Of a stretch of DNA of 11,392 nt, positions 6,591-11,392 are shown in pieces. A program made the position numbers and the translations under genes. Source of the stretch: Bordetella parapertussis (lineage in GTDB: Bacteria > Pseudomonadota > Gammaproteobacteria > Burkholderiales > Burkholderiaceae_B). The notes below the pieces were generated by a model. That model was not told where the DNA came from. It worked only from the letters and a program-made list of their open reading frames with translations, and made no database searches. Location of the stretch: positions 1-11,392 of the forward strand of contig CAMBPA010000014.1 of the NCBI GenBank assembly GCA_945869355.1, given 5' to 3'. How positions within the stretch are numbered: position 1 is the stretch's first letter; each line of letters begins with the position of its first letter.

Positions 6591-7571
6591 ATGAATCAAT
6601 TCCTGAAAGCGTTAATCCGAGGCGCTTGCGTCGCGACAGCTTCGCTGTTGTTTTCATTTTCAGCAAACGCTCAAACCTATCCCAACAAAGACATTTCTTT
6701 TGTTGTTCCATTTAACCCTGGTGGTTCAGCTGATCCGTTGTCCCGAGCATTTGCTGCAGAACTAGCCAAAGCACTTCCTGGCTCAGTGAATATTATTAAT
6801 CGTGCTGGTGGATCAGCGACGATTGGCACCAATGCCATCGTTCGTGCGGCACCCGATGGTTACACCATCGGACTCGGCGATAGCGCTGCGCTGGCTTACC
6901 AGCCGATCGTCAACAAAGACTTGGCCTATAAGTCGACGCAAGACTACACCACCATTATTAATCTGGCCTTTGTTCCCGCTATGTTGGTCGTTCGGGCAGA
7001 CGCCCCGTGGAAAACCTTCGAAGAGTTTCTTGCGGATGCAAAAAAGAATCCGGATAGAATCAGAATTGGGGTCTCTGGAGTGCGTTCTATCGCTGATCTA
7101 GCCGCACAGCAACTCAACCGGGCAGCGAATATCAAACTTGACACCATTCCTTTCACGGGCGGTGGAGGCGAGGCTCTGGTTGCGTTGCTAGGTGGTCGTA
7201 TTGAGGGTGCGATGGGTTATGGCCCAAATACTGCGGCTCAAGTGCGTGCCGGCAAGTTACGCGTTCTAGCGGTATTTACAAAAGGAAAGTACATCCTGGC
7301 GCCCGAAGCGACTTCGATTTTTGATGCAGGGTACGACGCGACTTTGCCTGCAAGCTATAGCATTATTGCTCCGAAGGGTTTGCCAAAAGATGTTCATGCC
7401 AAACTTGTTGAGGCGTCGCTCAAGGCGGTGAAGTCTTCGGAATTTATTGAGTTCGCCAACAGAAGTGGCTTCGTGATCGATACGAAAGACTCAGCGGGCA
7501 CAAGTGAGTACATCACTGAGTTAGCAAAAATGTTCACTGAGCTAATTGGTTGGATGGATAAAAAAAAATAA
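6591..7571 (+). CDS. tctC: Tripartite tricarboxylate transporter receptor (Bug/TctC family)
   Basis: A 326-residue periplasmic binding protein. The signal peptide spans residues 1-27, with a basic start, a hydrophobic core and an ANA|QT cleavage site. The mature protein begins YPNKDISFVVPFNPGGSADPLSR, written here in parts: YPNKDI, then PFNPGGSAD with D48 in the usual ligand-loop position. The NRAGGSATIG and PDGYTIG segments are also family hallmarks. Bug proteins bind carboxylates, often through two water molecules. Ligands include citrate, amino acids and aromatic acids, so the substrate cannot be assigned. AAAGG lies about 7 bases before the ATG. tctB follows after 21 bases, so this receptor has its own membrane partners, which is not the case for most Bug proteins. 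The gene ends in nine A bases (three Lys codons) before the stop. Confidence 0.94.
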   Translation: MNQFLKALIRGACVATASLLFSFSANAQTYPNKDISFVVPFNPGGSADPLSRAFAAELAKALPGSVNIINRAGGSATIGTNAIVRAAPDGYTIGLGDSAALAYQPIVNKDLAYKSTQDYTTIINLAFVPAMLVVRADAPWKTFEEFLADAKKNPDRIRIGVSGVRSIADLAAQQLNRAANIKLDTIPFTGGGGEALVALLGGRIEGAMGYGPNTAAQVRAGKLRVLAVFTKGKYILAPEATSIFDAGYDATLPASYSIIAPKGLPKDVHAKLVEASLKAVKSSEFIEFANRSGFVIDTKDSAGTSEYITELAKMFTELIGWMDKKK

Positions 7572-7592
7572 TCCATAAATAAAGGCCACACG

Positions 7593-8066
7593 ATGCAATC
7601 AATACACTGGAGTCGAAGCAAGGGCTATATTGTGGTGGGCGCAATAGGTATATGCTTATCCGTCCTCTATCTTGCCGTCTCTTTCCAAATGCCAATGGGG
7701 AGAATACGTCAGCCCGGTGCTGGCGTATTTCCGGTCATCTCTGGATTTTTATTACTTCTCGGAAGTGTGTCGGCGTTGTGGGAGGGCTTAAAAACACGTA
7801 AAAGCGAAAGCGTAGAGCTGCCTGCAGGGAGTGATCTACGAAGGCTCTTGGTGTTAGTAGGCGGTATCCTCGGCTATCTGGTGTTGCTTCCGATACTCGG
7901 GCAACTCATAAGCAGCACTATTTTTTGCTTTGTACTGATTCGAGCACTTTCGAGCCTTAGCATTGGGTGGGTGGCGCTCTACGCGCTGCTCATGGCAGGT
8001 GCTGCATATCTTCTATTCGTTCGCTTTTTGATGTTACCCATGCCGGTTGGCATCTTCGTATTCTAA
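7593..8066 (+). CDS. tctB: Tripartite tricarboxylate transporter small membrane subunit (TctB)
   Basis: A 157-residue membrane protein with about four hydrophobic segments (roughly residues 10-31, 44-62, 85-110 and 120-150). The loop after the first helix contains PMGRIRQPGAGVFPV, whose PG-G-FP pattern is the TctB signature. AAAGG at 7581-7585 gives a good ribosome binding site 7 bases before the ATG. It works with TctA in the inner membrane. It sits between tctC and tctA in the classical C-B-A order. Confidence 0.88.
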   Translation: MQSIHWSRSKGYIVVGAIGICLSVLYLAVSFQMPMGRIRQPGAGVFPVISGFLLLLGSVSALWEGLKTRKSESVELPAGSDLRRLLVLVGGILGYLVLLPILGQLISSTIFCFVLIRALSSLSIGWVALYALLMAGAAYLLFVRFLMLPMPVGIFVF

Positions 8067-8082
8067 ATAGAGGACGGCACCG

Positions 8083-9591
8083 ATGGATCCGATCTCCGGC
8101 TTGCTGCACGGCCTTGGTGTTGTTTTCACCTTTCAAAATCTATTAGCAGCTTTCTTTGGTGCGCTTGCAGGCACGGCTCTGGGCGTGCTTCCTGGCCTCG
8201 GACCCGTCGCGGGAGTTGCTATTTTGCTTCCAATTACCTTCACGTTTCCGCCGACAGCGGGACTGATTATGATGGCGGGTATTTATTATGGTGCGCAGTA
8301 TGGTGGTTCAACAACCGCGATTCTTGTCAATATGCCTGGCGAGTCTTCTTCTGTTGTCACATGCATCGACGGCTATAAGCTTACCAAACGAGGTCGAGCG
8401 GGCGGCGTCCTGTCGATCGTAGCGATAGGATCCTTTATTGGGGGTACCGTCTCTGTCATCGGTGTCATGTTGTTCTCTCCAGCACTTGCTCAACTGGGGA
8501 TCCTATTTGGACCAGCAGAATTTTTTGCGTTGACTGCGGGTGGTTTACTGCTCTTATCCAGAATCTCTGGCGGATCGTTTGCTGCCGGTATTTTGCCAAT
8601 GGCCTTAGGCATGGTGTTGAGCACCATTGGTGAAGAAGCCGTCACAGCGATGAATCGCTTCACCTTTGGTTTTAATGATCTCAGCCAAGGTATTGATCTT
8701 GTACCTCTAGTTGTTGGTTTGTACGGTGTCACTGAGATCATGTTTTTAGTGGAGCGAATTAAAAGCCAGCCGCTACCGGTACCCGTTCGTTTGAGGGACA
8801 TGTTGCCAACTAGGGAGGAGCTTCGGCGCTCTTGGGCACCTTTTGGGCGCGGAACAATCGTTGGCTTTATCTTTGGCTTATTGCCTGGACCCTCAGCGAC
8901 ACTCTCAAGCTTTGCTTCCTATCGGCTGGAAAAAGGAGTCTCCAAGTATCGGGATGAAATTGGCGAAGGTGCGATTGAGGGTGTTGCGGGTCCGGAAACC
9001 GCAAATAATGCAGCAGCCACATCTTCGATGGTCCCCCTGCTTTCCCTCGGCATGCCGTTTGGCGCGATTACTGCGCTGATGATGGCTGCAATGATGGTGT
9101 ACGGCGTGCAACCTGGGCCCCTGCTCATGACAGATCATCCCGAGATTTTCTGGGGTGTGATCGCGTCTATGCTGGTTGGCAACGTGATGCTGCTGGTTTT
9201 AAATGTACCCATGATCAGCGTTTGGGTGAGCCTGCTGCGGATCCCCTCACACATACTTCTCACAATGATCTTGCTTGTCGCAGTGATTGGTTCATACAGC
9301 GTTCGAAATAGCATGCTCGACGTCTATGTACTGCTGTTTATTGGGGTAATCGGCTATGTCTTCAGAAAGCTTGATTTTCAACTGGCACCTCTTGTCGTTG
9401 GTGTGGTCCTTGGCCCGTTAATTGAAAAACACATGAGAGAGGCCCTCTTTATGAATCGAGGTGATTTACTTGTCTATATTTCGAGCCCCATTGCCGTGGT
9501 CATCTGGATTCTCGTTATTTTAGTGATGGTGCCTCAGATAAAAGACTCATTACTTCGCAAACTCTTTATCGGCCGAAAAGGGATTGAGTAG
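8083..9591 (+). CDS. tctA: Tripartite tricarboxylate transporter large membrane subunit (TctA)
   Basis: A 502-residue permease of standard family length with around a dozen hydrophobic helices. The first TctA signature is PGLGPVAG (37-44) followed by YYGAQYGGSTTAIL and NMPGE (83-87). The second copy of the repeated half has LPGPSAT (267-273), SFASY--EK, and AGPETANNAA (302 onward) followed by LSLGMPFG. These paired PG-containing loops are thought to form the substrate site. GAGGA lies about 8 bases before the ATG, 16 bases after tctB. Together with tctC and tctB this makes a complete TTT system, separate from the TRAP system upstream. The import is ion-coupled; the substrate is not evident. 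Confidence 0.96.
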   Translation: MDPISGLLHGLGVVFTFQNLLAAFFGALAGTALGVLPGLGPVAGVAILLPITFTFPPTAGLIMMAGIYYGAQYGGSTTAILVNMPGESSSVVTCIDGYKLTKRGRAGGVLSIVAIGSFIGGTVSVIGVMLFSPALAQLGILFGPAEFFALTAGGLLLLSRISGGSFAAGILPMALGMVLSTIGEEAVTAMNRFTFGFNDLSQGIDLVPLVVGLYGVTEIMFLVERIKSQPLPVPVRLRDMLPTREELRRSWAPFGRGTIVGFIFGLLPGPSATLSSFASYRLEKGVSKYRDEIGEGAIEGVAGPETANNAAATSSMVPLLSLGMPFGAITALMMAAMMVYGVQPGPLLMTDHPEIFWGVIASMLVGNVMLLVLNVPMISVWVSLLRIPSHILLTMILLVAVIGSYSVRNSMLDVYVLLFIGVIGYVFRKLDFQLAPLVVGVVLGPLIEKHMREALFMNRGDLLVYISSPIAVVIWILVILVMVPQIKDSLLRKLFIGRKGIE

Positions 9592-9595
9592 ATAG

Positions 9596-9607
9596 TCTAG
9601 AACTAGA
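9596..9607. repeat. Short inverted repeat between tctA and the small amidase-linked gene
   Basis: TCTAG and CTAGA flank an AA pair just after the tctA stop codon. The arms are only 5 bp, so this may be chance. The surrounding gap (9592-9637) is otherwise AT-rich and holds the GGAG site at 9628-9631 for the next gene. Confidence 0.2.
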
Positions 9608-9627
9608 TCATGCACATTTTATAAATT

Positions 9628-9631
9628 GGAG
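9628..9631 (+). promoter_or_regulatory. Ribosome binding site of the GatC/AtzG-like gene
   Basis: GGAG lies 6 bases before the ATG at 9638. It overlaps the alternative TTG start at 9626, which is therefore rejected. It may also serve the amidase through translational coupling, since the two genes overlap. Confidence 0.7.
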
Positions 9632-9637
9632 AACATC

Positions 9638-9829
9638 ATGGATGATGGCGAGCTCGTACAAAAATATGCAAAGCACACGCAAGACTTCGACTTCACATTA
9701 AAAAGAGCAGAAGAGCTCGCAGCTGAGGTCAAGCAACTGCGTGAGGAAATCCGTCGTGCTAGCGTGACACTTTCCTTCGATAACGAACCTTCCGAGTTTA
9801 TTACTTTGCTGGAGAAAACCGCAAAATGA
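9638..9829 (+). CDS. Small GatC/AtzG-like protein, probable amidase subunit
   Basis: A 63-residue, charged, mostly helical protein without signal or membrane segment. Its pattern is a Tyr in the first helix (Y10), hydrophobic F17 and F19, R23, a long amphipathic helix (about 20-45), then LSFDNEPSEF (45-54) with an EP-hydrophobic motif near the end. This resembles the small GatC-like partners of amidase-signature enzymes, such as AtzG (about 68 residues), which complexes with AtzE and whose gene overlaps atzE. Here the TGA overlaps the amidase ATG in ATGA, which implies translational coupling and matched amounts of the two proteins. The likely role is to stabilise or complete the active site of the amidase. 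I recognise the arrangement and overall pattern, not a specific named protein; a free-standing coiled-coil protein is the alternative. Confidence 0.6.
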   Translation: MDDGELVQKYAKHTQDFDFTLKRAEELAAEVKQLREEIRRASVTLSFDNEPSEFITLLEKTAK

Positions 9830-11247
9830 GCGAGGACATTCTCAATCTCAGTCTGACAGCACTTGCCGCGTCTATCGCTCGACGTGAGGTCACCTCTGAA
9901 TCAGCAGTGCAAGCCTGCCTTGACCGTATCGCGCTTTGGCAACCTTCCCGAAATTGTTTTGTAGAGGTTAATGGTGATACGGCGCTTGAGCAAGCGCGCG
10001 CTTGCGACCGTCATTTGGCAGCAGGAGGCAAGGCGCAAGGTTCCATGTTTGGTGTGCCGCTCGCTCACAAAGACATGTTTTATCGACCAGGAGTAGGTGC
10101 CACTGGGGGTACTGAAATTCGCCGTGACTGGATTGCATCAACGACGGCAACCGCACTGAGTCGAATCGATCAAGAGGGGGCGATTCAACTGGGACGCCTG
10201 AGTATGTCGGAGTTTGCCGCTGGACCGACAGGTCACAACATTCATTACGGACATTGCCGTAATGCCTACAATCGCGATCATATATCCGGCGGCTCTTCCA
10301 GCGGCTCAGGTGTTGCCGTCTCTGCCCGGCTTGCATATGGCGCGCTGGGCTCCGATACTGGCGGTTCTGTGAGGTTGCCGGCTGCAGTCAATGGTGTTTT
10401 GGGCCTCAAGCCTACCTACGGACGTGTCAGTCGCTATGGGGCCATGCCTCGATCTTGGAGCCTTGACCATGTAGGTGTCCTTGCGCGAACAGCATCCGAC
10501 TGTGCGGTATTGATGAATGCAATTGCTGGCCCAGATAAAAATGATTCGACGGCAAGCTCTCGCCCTGTGCCTGACTATCTTGCTGCGCTAGGTCAGTCCA
10601 TCAAAGGCTTACGTGTAGGCGTACCCTCTATCGAATCGCTTGGTTATCCAATCGAGCCTGACGTCGTGGCAGGTCTAGAAACGAGTCTCGCTGTTTTACG
10701 TGAACTGGGCGCTATCATCGTACCCGTCCAAATGCCAGATATGCGATCTGTCTTTTTTGTCGCTGAGACAATCGGCAAATGTGAAGCGGCGACGATGCAT
10801 CGCGATTGGCTAAAAAGCAGACCGCAGGACTATTCACCACAAGTCCTTAGTCGTATAGAGGCAGGCCTGACTATCCCCGCCACCTATTACTTGGACGCGT
10901 TGCGTTTACGCAAACAACTCACCGAACAATTTTTAACAAACACGATGGCAAATGTGGATGTGCTGCAAATGCCTGTCATGTGCGGGCGAGTACCTTCAAT
11001 CGCTGAAACCGACGTTGATGGCCGCGGGGAGAAGGTGCGTGCACTGGTGAGCAGACTCACTACGCTGACTCGGCCTATCAATCTCTTCGGACTGCCCTCC
11101 ATCAGCATCCCCTGCGGATTTGACCCCCTGGGCCTACCATTATCGTTCCAGCTAGTTGGATTCCCTTTTTCCGAAGCCGATCTTTTAAATGTCGCACATG
11201 CATATCAAGAGCTGACTGACTTTCACTTAAGCGAGCCAACACTGTGA
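9826..11247 (+). CDS. Amidase-signature family hydrolase (AtzE/GatA-like)
   Basis: A 473-residue enzyme with a complete amidase signature. The Ser-cisSer-Lys triad is K82 in AHKDMF, S157 in SGGSSSGSG and S181 in SDTGGSVR; the 24-residue spacing between the two serines equals that in GatA. The following PAAVNGVLGLKPTYGR block is also typical. The family hydrolyses amide bonds to a carboxylate and ammonia or an amine. There is no signal peptide, so it is cytoplasmic. The gene overlaps the small GatC/AtzG-like gene by 4 bases, and no GatB is present, so this is a catabolic amidase rather than the tRNA amidotransferase. The variable C-terminal third gives no substrate hint. In this operon it probably removes an amide group from an imported compound or intermediate. 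Confidence 0.92.
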   Translation: MSEDILNLSLTALAASIARREVTSESAVQACLDRIALWQPSRNCFVEVNGDTALEQARACDRHLAAGGKAQGSMFGVPLAHKDMFYRPGVGATGGTEIRRDWIASTTATALSRIDQEGAIQLGRLSMSEFAAGPTGHNIHYGHCRNAYNRDHISGGSSSGSGVAVSARLAYGALGSDTGGSVRLPAAVNGVLGLKPTYGRVSRYGAMPRSWSLDHVGVLARTASDCAVLMNAIAGPDKNDSTASSRPVPDYLAALGQSIKGLRVGVPSIESLGYPIEPDVVAGLETSLAVLRELGAIIVPVQMPDMRSVFFVAETIGKCEAATMHRDWLKSRPQDYSPQVLSRIEAGLTIPATYYLDALRLRKQLTEQFLTNTMANVDVLQMPVMCGRVPSIAETDVDGRGEKVRALVSRLTTLTRPINLFGLPSISIPCGFDPLGLPLSFQLVGFPFSEADLLNVAHAYQELTDFHLSEPTL

Positions 11248-11265
11248 CGTTGTTTAGCTAGTTTG

Positions 11266-11293
11266 TGGCGCGGAGTTTCGCCAAGAATTTCTT
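11266..11293 (+). terminator. Possible weak terminator after the amidase
   Basis: TGGCG (11266-11270) and CGCCA (11279-11283) form a 5-bp stem with an 8-base loop, 18 bases after the amidase stop. It is followed by AAGAATTTCTT, itself an imperfect palindrome, rather than a clean T-run. It could be a weak operon end; confidence is low. Confidence 0.3.
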
Positions 11294-11304
11294 ATCTATA
11301 GATA
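11293..11304. repeat. Perfect 12-bp AT-rich palindrome
   Basis: TATCTATAGATA equals its own reverse complement. It lies in the non-coding tail between the operon end and the window edge, so it could be an operator of a gene beyond the edge or part of a cruciform-prone terminator region. Confidence 0.35.
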
Positions 11305-11316
11305 TGCTCCAGATAC

Positions 11317-11347
11317 CACTGTCAATTGGCCGTTTATGCTGACAGTG
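11317..11347. repeat. 8-bp inverted repeat in the downstream region
   Basis: CACTGTCA (11317-11324) and TGACAGTG (11340-11347) are perfect reverse complements around 15 bases. No T-run follows on the plus strand. It may be a regulator site for a gene to the right. Confidence 0.35.
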
Positions 11348-11392
11348 TGCAACGACAGGCGATTTTGACTTGAGCAGATAAGTGCTTGATTT

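Noticed and set aside
7560..7568. Nine-A run at the end of tctC as a programmed frameshift site linking to tctB
   Set aside because: Shifting in either direction meets a stop within a few codons, so at most the last residues change and no fusion with TctB is possible.
9826..11247. Amidase as GatA of the tRNA amidotransferase, with the small protein as GatC
   Set aside because: There is no GatB, and the context is a catabolic transport operon. GatCAB genes are usually together or in housekeeping loci.
11258..11392. Open minus-strand frame of 44 codons entering from the right edge and ending at a TAG (11260-11258)
   Set aside because: No recognisable protein motif, and 44 open codons are expected fairly often by chance. 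It could be the tail of a convergent gene, which only the sequence to the right can decide.

Overview
The window looks like chromosomal DNA of a betaproteobacterium, most likely Burkholderiales and perhaps Alcaligenaceae-like. This is inferred from gene families: a Bug/TctC periplasmic binding protein next to tctB and tctA, a DctP-type TRAP system, and small catabolic enzymes strung together on one strand. Base composition looks balanced by eye (not computed). There is no rRNA, tRNA, CRISPR array, insertion sequence or phage gene.

Layout. Positions 1-47 (minus strand) hold the first 15 codons of a zinc-type alcohol dehydrogenase that leaves the window to the left. A divergent intergenic region of about 350 bp follows (48-395). 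It carries a perfect 14-bp palindrome of the kind bound by GntR/FCD regulators and a separate 9-bp inverted repeat. From 396 to 11247 ten genes run on the plus strand with gaps of about 110 bp or less: a complete TRAP transporter (dctP, dctQ, dctM), a metallo-beta-lactamase-fold lactonase-like hydrolase, a TcuA-like FAD dehydrogenase, an SDR oxidoreductase, a complete tripartite tricarboxylate transporter (tctC, tctB, tctA), a 63-residue GatC/AtzG-like small protein, and an amidase-signature enzyme that overlaps it by 4 bp (ATGA). The last 145 bp hold several inverted repeats and no convincing gene.

How the genes may work together (inference). The set looks like a carboxylate uptake and catabolism operon. 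Two unrelated transporters that both use a periplasmic binding protein import organic acids. Three or four redox enzymes, a possible lactone-opening hydrolase and an amidase would then process a substrate that is probably a carboxylate with lactone, amide or hydroxyl functions. The substrate cannot be read from the sequence. No regulator gene is present, so the one controlling the operon lies elsewhere, possibly just beyond the alcohol dehydrogenase.

The points most worth a second look are the unannotated-type small subunit coupled to the amidase, the pairing of TRAP and TTT systems in one operon, the lactonase-like enzyme with His where AiiA has its active-site Tyr, and the TcuA-like dehydrogenase without a TcuB-type electron partner.
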